This document shows, one piece after another, positions 43,069 to 51,856 of a DNA stretch of 64,000 nucleotides. Position 1 is the stretch's first letter, and each line of letters opens with the position of its first letter. The position numbers were made by a program, and so were the translations under genes. This DNA is from Prevotella sp. Its GTDB lineage: Bacteria; Bacteroidota; Bacteroidia; Bacteroidales; Bacteroidaceae. The notes below the pieces were generated by a model that was not told the DNA's origin, searched no databases, and worked only from the letters and a program-made list of their open reading frames with translations. The stretch lies in NCBI GenBank assembly GCA_017554105.1, contig JAFZIY010000017.1:124001-188000 (forward strand). Reading direction: 5' to 3'.

Positions 43069-44100
43069 ATGGACACAAAAGAGAAACTGCCACTGTTGGG
43101 AATGACCGTCGAGGAACTGAAAAAGGTTGTCGGCAGTCTTGGAATGCCTGCCTTTACGGGCAAGCAGATAGCAGGATGGATATACGAGAAGGGCGTGGGG
43201 AGCATCGACGAGATGACCAACATCTCAAAGAAAAACCGCGAACTGCTCGCTGAAAACTACACGGTGGGAAAGCGCGATGCCATCACCGTGCAGACATCTG
43301 TTGACGGTACTCGCAAATATCTGTTCCCTGCCGGAGCATCAGGGGCAACGGTAGAAACGGTTTTCATTCCCGACGGCGAACGCGCCACGCTATGTGTCTC
43401 ATGCCAGGTGGGATGCAAGATGAACTGCCTTTTCTGTCAAACTGGAAAGCAAGGATTTGAAGGTCAGTTGACTGCAACCGACATCCTTAACCAGATTTAC
43501 TCGCTTCCCGAGTGCGATATGCTGACAAACATCGTGTTCATGGGACAGGGTGAACCGATGGACAATCTCGACAACGTGTTGCGCACGACGGAGATTCTAA
43601 CCGCAGATTACGGTTGGGCATGGAGTCCGAAGCGCATAACGGTGAGTTCCGTGGGCGTGAAGAACAAACTGAAAAGATTTCTCGACGAGAGTCAGTGCCA
43701 TGTGGCGATAAGTCTTCATTCTCCTTTCCATGAGCAGAGACAGGAACTGATGCCTGCCGAGAAAGCGATGTCCATAGAGGATGTGGTGGCACTGCTCAGA
43801 CAGTATGACTTCAGTCATCAGCGCCGTTTGTCGTTCGAATACATCGTTTTCGATTGTGTCAACGACTCTCTCGACCACGCGAAAGCCATCGTGAGACTGC
43901 TTGCAGGACTGGAATGCCGCATCAATCTCATCAGGTTCCACCAGATTCCCAACGTGCCGTTGCATGGTGCAGACGACACGAAAATGGAACAACTGCGCGA
44001 CTATCTCACGTCTCATGGCGTGTTCACAACGATACGTGCATCACGTGGACAGGATATATATGCTGCCTGCGGACTGCTGAATACCAAGGCCCACCTCTAA
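43069..44100 (+). CDS. rlmN: 23S rRNA (adenine2503-C2)-methyltransferase RlmN
   Basis: The 343-residue protein is a radical SAM enzyme with the cluster motif Cys116-KMN-Cys120-LF-Cys123, 'VFMGQGEPMDNLDNVL', 'VSSVGVKNKLKRFLDESQCH' and the C-terminal catalytic Cys334 in 'RGQDIYAACGLL'. The N-terminal helical domain ('FTGKQIAGWIYEKGVGSIDE') is typical. It methylates A2503 of 23S rRNA and A37 of some tRNAs, using a methyl-Cys intermediate. It starts a plus-strand run of housekeeping genes and has two tandem promoters. Confidence 0.96.
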   Translation: MDTKEKLPLLGMTVEELKKVVGSLGMPAFTGKQIAGWIYEKGVGSIDEMTNISKKNRELLAENYTVGKRDAITVQTSVDGTRKYLFPAGASGATVETVFIPDGERATLCVSCQVGCKMNCLFCQTGKQGFEGQLTATDILNQIYSLPECDMLTNIVFMGQGEPMDNLDNVLRTTEILTADYGWAWSPKRITVSSVGVKNKLKRFLDESQCHVAISLHSPFHEQRQELMPAEKAMSIEDVVALLRQYDFSHQRRLSFEYIVFDCVNDSLDHAKAIVRLLAGLECRINLIRFHQIPNVPLHGADDTKMEQLRDYLTSHGVFTTIRASRGQDIYAACGLLNTKAHL

Positions 44101-44144
44101 TCCCCCCGGAGGAGGGAAGAATAATATAGACACCGGGGGATAAA
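44100..44144. repeat. G/C-rich intergenic repeat, degenerate copy 3
   Basis: TCCCCCCGGAGGAGGGA followed 18 bp later by CACCGGGGGAT. It resembles the other G/C-rich palindromic elements but lacks the GGCC end, so membership is uncertain. Confidence 0.4.
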
Positions 44145-44158
44145 AAGAGCAATAGGAC

Positions 44159-45097
44159 TTGAAGATATTACACCTTATATATATAATTGGTATGGCGATG
44201 TGCATCACGGCATGCACCAAGAGCCGACCAAAGGAGCCGACAGCAGGGCGGCCATACGAGGTGTTCGTGGCTTCCACAACGGGTGACACGGTGTCAATCT
44301 CCATGGTGTGCAAGGCTCTGAGCATTGAGGCAGAAGCGCTGCCGCAGCCTGAGCCGCAGTTCGATGCCGTCAAGATGAAACTCTCTGACTATGAGTCGGC
44401 TATTAAGAAAAACAGTACCGTGCTCATAGACATTGACAAGAAGAAGCACCACTCGCCAACGGTGACATGGCAAACGGAGAACGGCACGATACAGGTTTTC
44501 CTCAATGCCAATAGTAGAGAGTCGCTTGCCAACGCTATTGACAGCCTCGGCGAGATAATGCGCAGGCAACTGCTTAGGCATGAAATGGCCATTGCGACGG
44601 CACAACTGAGGGCCAAGCATAACCCAAAAGCGGAGGAAAAGGTGAAGGAGACAACAGGAGTGGAGATGCTGATACCTGCCGACATGCAGAAAAGCAAGCA
44701 GGGAGAGCAGTTCATCTGGCTCACTAACGATGCACTGACAGGGATGCAGAGTGTCTGTGTTTACTCCTATCCAGGCACTGCTCTCAATGCCGAAAGGGCT
44801 CTGAAGATGCGCGACAGCGTGATGAGGGTTAACATTGAGGGAGAAACAAAAGACATGCACATGGCAACGACGGCAGGAAGCGTGACGTCACATTTCGTAA
44901 AGAACAAAGGACGTGAGGTGCTTGTGCAACGCGGTTTATGGGAGATGAAGGGCGACGCTATGGGCGGTCCGTTTGTAAGTCGCAGTTATGTTGACTCCGC
45001 CAACCACCGCATCGTGGTGAAAGAAGCCTTCGTTTATGCTCCCGAACGCAAGAAACGCAACCTGATAAGACAGGTGGAAGCGGCGATAATGGAGTGA
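44159..45097 (+). CDS. DUF4837 family lipoprotein
   Basis: Started at TTG 44159, which gives MKILHLIYIIGMAMCITACTK, a lipoprotein signal with Cys19; the ATG at 44192 would leave too short a signal. The 312-residue protein matches the DUF4837 layout: 'PTAGRPYEVFVAST', 'GVEMLIPADMQKSKQGEQFI', 'WLTNDALTGMQSVCVYSYPG' and a final 'VKEAFVYAPERKKRNLIRQV'. These envelope lipoproteins of Bacteroidota are of unknown role. It follows rlmN after 58 bp and precedes pdxA. Confidence 0.85.
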   Translation: MKILHLIYIIGMAMCITACTKSRPKEPTAGRPYEVFVASTTGDTVSISMVCKALSIEAEALPQPEPQFDAVKMKLSDYESAIKKNSTVLIDIDKKKHHSPTVTWQTENGTIQVFLNANSRESLANAIDSLGEIMRRQLLRHEMAIATAQLRAKHNPKAEEKVKETTGVEMLIPADMQKSKQGEQFIWLTNDALTGMQSVCVYSYPGTALNAERALKMRDSVMRVNIEGETKDMHMATTAGSVTSHFVKNKGREVLVQRGLWEMKGDAMGGPFVSRSYVDSANHRIVVKEAFVYAPERKKRNLIRQVEAAIME

Positions 45098-45140
45098 GGA
45101 GTTAGAAGTTAGGAGTTTAGAGTTTAGAGTTCAAAGTTCA
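45098..45140. repeat. AGTTAGG/AGTTTAG short tandem tract
   Basis: Directly after the DUF4837 stop codon there are imperfect 7-bp repeats (GAGTTAGAAGTTAGGAG, then AGTTTAG units). The same kind of tract is present at 48653-48694 and weakly at 22600-22635. Confidence 0.6.
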
Positions 45141-45161
45141 AACTTAATATATTGCAAGATT

Positions 45162-46277
45162 ATGGAAGACAGAAAGATTCGCGTTGCAATAACGCACGGT
45201 GACACCAACGGCATCGGCTATGAGCTGATTTTCAAGACTTTCGCAGAGTCAGAGATGCTGGAACTGTGTACACCGATAATATATGGCTCGCCCAAAGTGG
45301 CTGCCTATCACCGTAATGTATTGGGAATACAAGCAAACTTCAGTATTATAAACAAGGCTGAGGAGGCGCACGACGAGCGTATAAACCTGCTCACAGTGTT
45401 CGACCGTGACGTGAAGGTGGATATCGGCAAGCCTAACGAGGAGTCAGGGACATGTGCCGTGAAGGCACTCGAACGTGCTATTGAGGACCAGAAGAAAGGA
45501 CTCGTAGATGCCATTGTATGTGCTCCTGTCAGCGAGAACTTTTTCAAGTACAAAGGCATGGCTCTCAAAGAGCAGTCAGAACTATTGGAGAAAGAACTTG
45601 GAAATGGCGCAAAAGCATTGCGAATGATTATTGGAAAGAAAATAAGACTGGCATTCGCAACTACCGATATCCCTCTCAAGGATGTATCTACAGCCATAAC
45701 AAAACAACTCATTGAAGAGAAGGCGACAGCCCTCTACGACACACTGAAGCGTGATTTCCGCATCACCAACCCACGCATCGCAGTACTGGCACTGAACCCA
45801 TCGATAGACAAAGAGAACAATGAGAATACCGAGGAGACAGTAATTATTAAGCCTGCGATAGAGAAACTCGAAAGCGAGGGCAAACAGGCATTTGGTCCTT
45901 ACACCGCCGAGGAGTTCTTCGGAGAGGCACAATACACCGCTTTCGATGGTGTACTGGCTATGTATAAAGACCAGGGTATTATACCCTACCGCACCATTGA
46001 GCAAGAGAACGGCCTGAAACTGAGTGCCGCAATGCCTGTGATAATGACTCAGCCAGACATGGGACCAGAGTTCCGCAAGGCTGGAAAGGGTGAGGTTGAC
46101 GAACAACCGATGCGCAATGCCATTTATATGGCAATCGATATCGTCCGCAACCGTTCCAGTTACGACGAACCATTGAAGAACCCACTGAAGAAACTGTATC
46201 ACGAGAAACGCGACGAGAGTGAGAAGGTTCGCTTCAGCATTCCCAAGAAACAGAGCAAGGAAAACGACGAAGAATGA
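45162..46277 (+). CDS. pdxA: 4-hydroxythreonine-4-phosphate dehydrogenase
   Basis: The 371-residue protein has the PdxA pattern: 'RVAITHGDTNGIGYELIFKT', 'AIVCAPVSENFFKYKG', 'IAVLALNPSIDKENNENTEE' and 'FDGVLAMYKDQGIIPYRTIE'. It oxidises 4-phosphohydroxy-L-threonine in the pyridoxal phosphate pathway. It is slightly longer than usual because of a charged C-terminal tail. Its stop overlaps the next start (ATGA), which implies coupling to the flippase-like gene although the functions differ. Confidence 0.92.
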   Translation: MEDRKIRVAITHGDTNGIGYELIFKTFAESEMLELCTPIIYGSPKVAAYHRNVLGIQANFSIINKAEEAHDERINLLTVFDRDVKVDIGKPNEESGTCAVKALERAIEDQKKGLVDAIVCAPVSENFFKYKGMALKEQSELLEKELGNGAKALRMIIGKKIRLAFATTDIPLKDVSTAITKQLIEEKATALYDTLKRDFRITNPRIAVLALNPSIDKENNENTEETVIIKPAIEKLESEGKQAFGPYTAEEFFGEAQYTAFDGVLAMYKDQGIIPYRTIEQENGLKLSAAMPVIMTQPDMGPEFRKAGKGEVDEQPMRNAIYMAIDIVRNRSSYDEPLKNPLKKLYHEKRDESEKVRFSIPKKQSKENDEE

Positions 46278-47281
46278 AAAAGAAATACCAGAACGCGTTC
46301 TTCATCTTCGGACTACTGTTGCTGGCAGTGATGATCACCCAACTTGACTTAAAACAAGTGTGGGAAGGTCTTCAGCATGCCGGCTATTGGTTCGTTGCCG
46401 TCCTCGTTCTATGGTTTTTCCTCTATTTCTTCAATACCACGGCATGGTATATCATAATTAAGAGTACCTCTCCGAAGCCTGGCTTCGCATATATGTGGCT
46501 ATATAAGGTGATGGTTTCGGGCTTCGCACTCAACTACGCCACCCCTGGCGGACTGATGGGAGGCGAGCCATACCGCATCATGGAACTCTCACCGTATATC
46601 GGCACGGAACGCGCCTCATCGTCGGTGATACTCCATACGATGACACATATTTTCAGCCATTTCTGGTTCTGGCTCATCTCCGTAGTGATATTCATCATCA
46701 CCGAGCCGCTGACACCATTCATGATAGGTATTCTCACTGCCGTCACGGCCTTCTGTATGCTCGGTATCTGGTTCTTCATGAAAGGTTATCGGAAAGGACT
46801 TGCCAACCGTGCCTTTGCCATATTAAGCCATATTCCAGGCGCAAAGAAATGGGCAAAGCGGTTCATCGACAACCATCACGACGAACTTGACAACATCGAC
46901 AAGCAAATAGCGGCACTGCACAAGCAGAACCCGCACACCTTCTGGGGTGCTCTGATGCTGGAACTCTCTTGCCGTTTCCTGTCGGCATTCGAGATTTTCT
47001 TCATTCTACTTGTCATCATGCCGTCGGCAAACTATTTCCAGTGTGTACTGATACTGGCATTCACCAGTCTCTTTGCCAACCTCCTTTTCTTCATGCCGTT
47101 GCAGATAGGCGGTCGCGAAGGAGGATTCATGATGTCTGCCTCTGGACTTGCATTGACCACTTCGGCAGGCATCTTCGTTGCACTGATTGTTCGTCTTCGC
47201 GAGTTGTGCTGGACAGCACTCGGTTTGCTTCTCATCAAGATAGGGAAGACAAAAAGACATGTTATAGACAATAAGACATAA
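46274..47281 (+). CDS. Lysylphosphatidylglycerol synthase/flippase-like membrane protein
   Basis: The 335-residue protein has about eight membrane helices and belongs to the LPG-synthase transmembrane domain (UPF0104/AglD-like) family: 'QVWEGLQHAGYWFVAVLVL', 'FALNYATPGGLMGGEPYRIM' and 'MPLQIGGREGGFMMSASGLA' are its loops with conserved Gly and Glu residues. Without the aminoacyl-transferase domain it is probably a lipid transporter rather than an enzyme. Overlaps pdxA by 4 bp. Confidence 0.85.
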   Translation: MKKKYQNAFFIFGLLLLAVMITQLDLKQVWEGLQHAGYWFVAVLVLWFFLYFFNTTAWYIIIKSTSPKPGFAYMWLYKVMVSGFALNYATPGGLMGGEPYRIMELSPYIGTERASSSVILHTMTHIFSHFWFWLISVVIFIITEPLTPFMIGILTAVTAFCMLGIWFFMKGYRKGLANRAFAILSHIPGAKKWAKRFIDNHHDELDNIDKQIAALHKQNPHTFWGALMLELSCRFLSAFEIFFILLVIMPSANYFQCVLILAFTSLFANLLFFMPLQIGGREGGFMMSASGLALTTSAGIFVALIVRLRELCWTALGLLLIKIGKTKRHVIDNKT

Positions 47282-47307
47282 ATACTATTTATCAGTGAAA
47301 GAACCCA

Positions 47308-47346
47308 TTCCCCTCCTTCGGGAGGGGTCGGGGGTGGGCCTAACCC
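47308..47346. repeat. G/C-rich palindromic intergenic repeat, copy 4
   Basis: CCCCTCCTTCGGGAGGGG palindrome followed by TCGGGGGTGGGCCT, 30 bp after the flippase-like gene. It probably also acts as a hairpin in RNA. Compare 30799, 34544 and 58395. Confidence 0.65.
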
Positions 47347-47437
47347 ATAACCAAAATGGTTTTTTCGTTAAATAAAGCAAGTTTTCTGCCAAAATTGCAG
47401 TTAATTGGAAAATAATGTGTAATTTTGTCACCCCAAA

Positions 47438-48652
47438 ATGAATACTTCGGAACTTCAAAGCATAAAACAGCGGTATAATATCGTAGGAAACTGCGATGCC
47501 CTGAACCGCGCGCTCGATGTCGCCTTGCAGGTGGCACCGACAGATCTTAGCGTGCTGATTGTTGGCGAGAGCGGTGTCGGTAAGGAGATTATTCCAAAGG
47601 TTATTCACGACAACTCACCGCGAAAGCGCGAGAAGTATTTCGCCATCAACTGCGGTTCCATTCCCGAAGGCACTATCGACTCTGAACTATTCGGCCATGA
47701 GAAAGGCTCTTTCACTGGTGCCATCGGTGAGAGCGAGGGTTATTTCGGCGTGGCAAACAAGGGTACGCTGTTCCTCGACGAGGTAGGTGAACTGCCCCTT
47801 GCCACACAAGCGCGACTGCTGCGAGTGCTTGAGACTGGCGAGTACCTGCGTGTGGGAGGACAGAAAGTGATGAAGACCGACGTACGCATTGTGGCTGCCA
47901 CCAACGTGAATATGCGCAAGGCAATAAGCGAAGGGCGTTTCCGCGAGGACCTATACTATCGCCTGAACACCATTCCAATACAGATGCCGCCACTGCGCGA
48001 CCGTGGTGGAGACATTCTCTTGTTGTTCCGTCTTTTCGCAATGCAGATGGCAGAGAAATACCGTCTGCCGAAGATAACGCTTACGGAAGAGGCACAGCAG
48101 ATGATGTTGAAGTACAAATGGCCCGGCAACGTGCGCCAGTTGAAGAACATCACCGAACAGATGTCGATACTGAGTCAGAATCGTGAAATAACGGCTCAAG
48201 ACTTGCAGAAGTTCATTCCACAAGACCCAGAGAGCATGCAACTCGCCCCAATAAACAAAGGAAGCAATACTTCTTACGAGAACGAGCGCGAGTTACTTTA
48301 TAAGATCCTGTATGAACTGAGAGGTAACGTGTCTGATTTGAGGCGCGATATGAACAACCTCAGGAAACAACTTGACGCGGCAAGGAATTCTACCATCATT
48401 CCTGACGACTCGCAAATGCCATCAATATACCCGACAACCAGTGTTCCGATGCCCCAGACATCAAGTGTTCAGGATGCTGTAGCAGAAGAGATAAAGGAAC
48501 CTGAGAGCCTGAATCTTAGTGATGTTGGCAGGCAGATGTTGGTAAAGGCCCTTGAAAGGAATGGCGGCAACCGCAAGAAAGCCGCTGCAGAACTTGGAAT
48601 CTCCGACCGCACGCTTTATAGAAAGATTAGGCAATACGGGATTGAGAGTTGA
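47438..48652 (+). CDS. Sigma-54-type AAA+ transcription activator without receiver domain
   Basis: The 404-residue protein has an AAA+ domain starting almost at the N-terminus: Walker A GESGVGKE (43-50), the sigma-54 loop GSFTGA (90-95, usually GAFTGA), Walker B 'GTLFLDEVGELP' and 'RVGGQKVMKTDVRIVAATN'. A linker of about 100 residues leads to a Fis-type helix-turn-helix at about 365-402 ('NGGNRKKAAAELGISDRTLY'). It lacks a response-regulator receiver, so regulation must come from another input. A -7 box TAATTTTG at 47420-47427 lies 10 bp upstream of the ATG. It heads the LptE-TPR-SecG group. Confidence 0.92.
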   Translation: MNTSELQSIKQRYNIVGNCDALNRALDVALQVAPTDLSVLIVGESGVGKEIIPKVIHDNSPRKREKYFAINCGSIPEGTIDSELFGHEKGSFTGAIGESEGYFGVANKGTLFLDEVGELPLATQARLLRVLETGEYLRVGGQKVMKTDVRIVAATNVNMRKAISEGRFREDLYYRLNTIPIQMPPLRDRGGDILLLFRLFAMQMAEKYRLPKITLTEEAQQMMLKYKWPGNVRQLKNITEQMSILSQNREITAQDLQKFIPQDPESMQLAPINKGSNTSYENERELLYKILYELRGNVSDLRRDMNNLRKQLDAARNSTIIPDDSQMPSIYPTTSVPMPQTSSVQDAVAEEIKEPESLNLSDVGRQMLVKALERNGGNRKKAAAELGISDRTLYRKIRQYGIES

Positions 48653-48694
48653 GAGTTAGGAGTTAGGAGTTAGGAATTAGGAGTTAGGAGTTAA
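48653..48694. repeat. Tandem AGTTAGG tract
   Basis: About six 7-bp units of the AGTTAGG type, with single-base changes, fill the space between the activator stop and the LptE start. Copy number may vary between strains and alter spacing. Confidence 0.75.
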
Positions 48695-48695
48695 G

Positions 48696-49256
48696 ATGTA
48701 TATGAAGTTTGAACATATGATGAATGCAAAGACTCGCTTATCGGTGAGCCGATGGTTATGTGTGTGTCTGATTTCCGTTACATCGCTACTGCTTCACGGT
48801 TGCTCTGTAAGCTATAAGTTCAATGGTGCAAGCATAGACTACACCAAGGTAAAGACGATACAGATTGCGGAGTTTCCCATTCGTTCAAGCTATGTATGGG
48901 GACCGATGGAAGCCATCTTCAACAATATGCTGAAAGACGAGTACTCCAGCCACACACGACTGATTCAGGTGAGACGTAACGGCGACCTCAAGATAGAGGG
49001 CGAGATAACGAACTACAGTCAGCGCAACAAGTCGGTTTCATCAGAAGGCTATTCTGCACAGGCAGAATTGTCGATTACCGTGAATGTACGATTCACCAAC
49101 AACACCAAGCACTCTGAAGACTTCGAACAGCAGTTCACTGCCACTAAATCATACGAGACAACACAAAGTCTGAGTTCTGTACAAGAGGAACTCGTCACTC
49201 AGATGTGCGAGGACCTGACAGAGCAGATTTTCAATGCCACCGTGGCACAATGGTAA
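48696..49256 (+). CDS. LptE-like LPS assembly lipoprotein
   Basis: The 186-residue protein has a long N-terminus before a lipobox ('SLLLHGCSVSYKFNGASIDY'), so ATG 48717 or a start nearer the hydrophobic core is possible. The mature domain follows the LptE pattern of Bacteroidota: 'SIDYTKVKTIQIAEFPIRSS', 'LKIEGEITNYSQRN' and 'ELSITVNVRFTNN', an alternating beta layout. LptE plugs the LptD barrel and helps insert LPS in the outer membrane. Its place after the sigma-54-type activator and before the TPR-SecG genes is common in Bacteroidota. Confidence 0.88.
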   Translation: MYMKFEHMMNAKTRLSVSRWLCVCLISVTSLLLHGCSVSYKFNGASIDYTKVKTIQIAEFPIRSSYVWGPMEAIFNNMLKDEYSSHTRLIQVRRNGDLKIEGEITNYSQRNKSVSSEGYSAQAELSITVNVRFTNNTKHSEDFEQQFTATKSYETTQSLSSVQEELVTQMCEDLTEQIFNATVAQW

Positions 49257-49263
49257 TAAGGGT

Positions 49264-50028
49264 ATGGACATAGGACAGTTGATAAAACATCCAGAACTGA
49301 TGGACAAGGAAACGCTCTACGACCTGCGTTCCCTGCTTGCCCTCTATCCATACTACCAAACAGCGCGACTGCTGATGCTGCAGAACCTATACCTGCTTCA
49401 CGACCCCACATTCGACGAGGAACTGCGCAGGGCTGCAATATACATCACCGACCGCCGAGTGATTTTCAACCTTGTGGAAGCGGCTCACTACAGGCTGCGC
49501 AACGAGAACCTACTTGAAGCGACAAAGCAGACGGAAGGAAAGGAAAACAACGGCGACCGCACAATGTCCCTGATAGACCAGTTCTTAGATTCACTGCCTA
49601 AGGAAGACGAGAATGGAGAGGACAAGAAACGCAAACCCACACCCGTCGATGCCGCCGTGGACTATGTCGCATATCTGATTGAGACAGAGAGCACTGAAGA
49701 AAGCCAGGCTCAGGATGTCCCGCAGATGAAAGGTCAGGAACTCATCGACGACTTCATCGACAACCAAAGCGGGAAAATAGAACTGCAAGAGATTCCCGAC
49801 TATGTCATTCCTGAAGACGCTGGAGAGGAAAAGGAGGAAAAAGAGTCGGAAGAAAGCTATTTCACCGAGACATTAGCCCGAATTTACATAAAACAAGGGC
49901 GATATTCTAAGGCTTTGGAAATTATTAAGCGTTTAAATTTGAATTATCCAAAAAAAAATGCTTACTTTGCAGACCAAATTCGATTCTTGGAAAAATTGAT
50001 TATAAATAACAAATATAAACAACAATAA
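49264..50028 (+). CDS. TPR-like protein upstream of SecG
   Basis: Started at ATG 49264 (MDIGQLIKHPELMDKETLYD), 7 bp after the LptE stop; the open frame extends 10 codons upstream inside LptE, without a better start. The 254-residue protein is helical at the N-terminus ('YDLRSLLALYPYYQTARLLM'), has an acidic, probably flexible middle, and a tetratricopeptide-like C-terminus ('ETLARIYIKQGRYSKALEII', 'KRLNLNYPKKNAYFADQIRF'). It lacks a signal peptide. It may be a cytoplasmic scaffold; its partner is not known. Confidence 0.8.
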   Translation: MDIGQLIKHPELMDKETLYDLRSLLALYPYYQTARLLMLQNLYLLHDPTFDEELRRAAIYITDRRVIFNLVEAAHYRLRNENLLEATKQTEGKENNGDRTMSLIDQFLDSLPKEDENGEDKKRKPTPVDAAVDYVAYLIETESTEESQAQDVPQMKGQELIDDFIDNQSGKIELQEIPDYVIPEDAGEEKEEKESEESYFTETLARIYIKQGRYSKALEIIKRLNLNYPKKNAYFADQIRFLEKLIINNKYKQQ

Positions 50029-50035
50029 AAAAAAG

Positions 50036-50491
50036 ATGGTTTACACATTATTTTTAGTACTCATTCTGGTGGCTGCAGTGCTGATGATTGGCATTGTCCT
50101 TATCCAGGAGTCTAAGGGAGGAGGTCTCTCCTCTAACTTCTCTTCTTCGAACGCCATTATGGGTGTTCGCAAGACTACCGACTTCATCGAGAAAGCAACA
50201 TGGGGTCTCGCAATCGCTATGGTATTGTTCAGCATCGTATGCGCATGGACAGCACCACAGGCTGATGGCAGCCGCAGCGTTCTCGAGAACACTCAGACAC
50301 AGGCTCCACAGGCCAATCCTAACAATGTTCAGGGATTTGGCGCAAGTCAGCAAGAGGCTGCTCCTGCCGCTGAAGGCGAGACAAAGGCCAATGCTGCTGA
50401 CGCAAAGGCAGAAACACCTGCCGCTGCTCCAGCACAGGGCGAGGCCGCTCCAGCAGCTGAAAAGGCTCCTGCTGCACCTGCAAAGAAATAA
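50036..50491 (+). CDS. secG: Preprotein translocase subunit SecG
   Basis: The 151-residue protein has two membrane helices ('FLVLILVAAVLMIGIVLIQE', then 'FIEKATWGLAIAMVLFSIVC') joined by the SecG loop 'SKGGGLSSNFSSSNAIMGVR'. SecG is a small part of the SecYEG channel that aids translocation. The C-terminal 75 residues are an Ala/Pro/Glu/Lys-rich low-complexity tail, longer than in enterobacteria but common in Bacteroidota. It ends the group and is followed by a hairpin terminator. Confidence 0.95.
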   Translation: MVYTLFLVLILVAAVLMIGIVLIQESKGGGLSSNFSSSNAIMGVRKTTDFIEKATWGLAIAMVLFSIVCAWTAPQADGSRSVLENTQTQAPQANPNNVQGFGASQQEAAPAAEGETKANAADAKAETPAAAPAQGEAAPAAEKAPAAPAKK

Positions 50492-50520
50492 GAGATAATT
50501 CTTATTCCGAAACAACAATA

Positions 50521-50558
50521 GGGACGGATACCTCAATTTCCGTCCCCATTATTTGTTT
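50521..50558 (+). terminator. Terminator of the secG group
   Basis: GGGACGGA (50521-50528) / TCCGTCCC (50539-50546), 10-nt loop, followed by an A/T-rich tract with T runs (attatttgttt). Confidence 0.75.
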
Positions 50559-50635
50559 GTCCTAATCAAACCCCACACCTTATCTGGCTATCAAAAGATT
50601 CTTCACTACAATCCAATATAAATAATGTCAAATAA

Positions 50636-50667
50636 TTTGGTTGTGATACGGGAAAAGACTATCTTTG
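50636..50667 (+). promoter_or_regulatory. Promoter of the serine hydrolase gene
   Basis: TTTG (50636-50639), 20-bp spacer, TATCTTTG (50660-50667); 45 bp upstream of ATG 50713. Confidence 0.8.
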
Positions 50668-50712
50668 CAAAAAGTTTCGTTCTATTAGCTATTAACCACC
50701 AATCCTTACCTT

Positions 50713-51777
50713 ATGAAGAAATCATTAGTTTTTTTCGCACTGGCAACACTGTTATTGTCAGCCTGTAAAAAAGAAAAAGAGGTAATCGACTTGCCAAGAA
50801 CCAACGCATCACCTGAAGTGGTAGCAGCCGTCGACTCCTTTGTAAACGCCACACAGACACACCCCGTGGCACCCGACTCCATCACCCTGCACAGCATCAT
50901 GATACTGAAACACGGTGAGGTAGTGTTTGAGAAATGGTTCAACGGACATTCTGCGGAGACGCCCCACCCCATGTTCTCCGTAAGCAAGACATTCACCGCG
51001 ACAGCCGTGGGACTTGCCATCAACGAAGGTAAACTCAACCTCACCGACCCCGTCATAAAATTCTTCCCCGACAAACTACCTGCCGAGCAGAGCGACAACC
51101 TCAAGGCAATGACCGTACGCGACCTGCTCACCATGACTTGCGGACATGACGAAGAACTAAACAATGCAGGAAGAGACTCCCTCGACTGGGTGCAGGGATT
51201 CCTCGCATGGCCTGTGAAACACAAGCCCAGAGAGTATTACCTATATAATTCTCTCGGCACATACATGCTCTCAGCAATAGTTCAGAAGGTTACAGGCGAG
51301 AAAGTCATCGATTATCTCGACACCCGACTTTTCCAGCCATTGCACATCGCACGTCCGGAATGGGACGAGAGTCCACAAGGAATTAACTGCGGAGGATGGG
51401 GACTGTCACTCAAGACCGAGGATATGGCAAAGATGGGACAACTATTCCTGCAGCAAGGAAAATGGAACGGCAAGCAAATTGTTCCTGCCGAGTGGCTTAA
51501 GGAGATGTCCAGTTATCAGGTACCTTCTGCCCCTTCGGGAACACGCTTTGAGGACATTGAGAAAGCCGGTCTCAACAAGGACAACAACGAGTGGGTTCAA
51601 GGTTACGGATACCAGATGTGGATATGTCGCCACAACGCATTCCGCGCTGACGGCTACGCAGGACAGTACATCTTCGTATTCCCCGAACGCGATGCCGTGC
51701 TGGTACTTACAACTGCATCGACTCTCTATCAGCCTTACATGGACCTCATCTGGGAATACTTGCTTCCAATATTGTAA
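50713..51777 (+). CDS. Serine hydrolase, class C beta-lactamase-like lipoprotein
   Basis: The 354-residue protein has a lipoprotein signal ('LATLLLSACKKE', Cys18) and a penicillin-binding/class C fold with the S-x-x-K motif at Ser89-VS-Lys92 ('MFSVSKTFTATAVG'). 'YYLYNSLGTYMLSAI' supplies the Tyr-Asn second motif. Family members act as D-Ala-D-Ala peptidases or esterases; true beta-lactamase activity cannot be claimed. Location in the periplasm or outer membrane. Monocistronic with promoter and terminator. Confidence 0.88.
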   Translation: MKKSLVFFALATLLLSACKKEKEVIDLPRTNASPEVVAAVDSFVNATQTHPVAPDSITLHSIMILKHGEVVFEKWFNGHSAETPHPMFSVSKTFTATAVGLAINEGKLNLTDPVIKFFPDKLPAEQSDNLKAMTVRDLLTMTCGHDEELNNAGRDSLDWVQGFLAWPVKHKPREYYLYNSLGTYMLSAIVQKVTGEKVIDYLDTRLFQPLHIARPEWDESPQGINCGGWGLSLKTEDMAKMGQLFLQQGKWNGKQIVPAEWLKEMSSYQVPSAPSGTRFEDIEKAGLNKDNNEWVQGYGYQMWICRHNAFRADGYAGQYIFVFPERDAVLVLTTASTLYQPYMDLIWEYLLPIL

Positions 51778-51790
51778 TATCTTAAGATAT

Positions 51791-51825
51791 GAAAATGAGA
51801 TAGAGTTGCCCTCTATCTCATTTTC
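51791..51825. terminator. Bidirectional terminator
   Basis: Perfect 15-bp stem GAAAATGAGATAGAG (51791-51805) / CTCTATCTCATTTTC (51811-51825), 5-nt loop, between the convergent serine hydrolase and GH43 genes; A/T runs on both outer sides of the stem serve as T tracts. Confidence 0.9.
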
Positions 51826-51856
51826 GTATTCTAATAGCATTCTAATCCTTTATATT

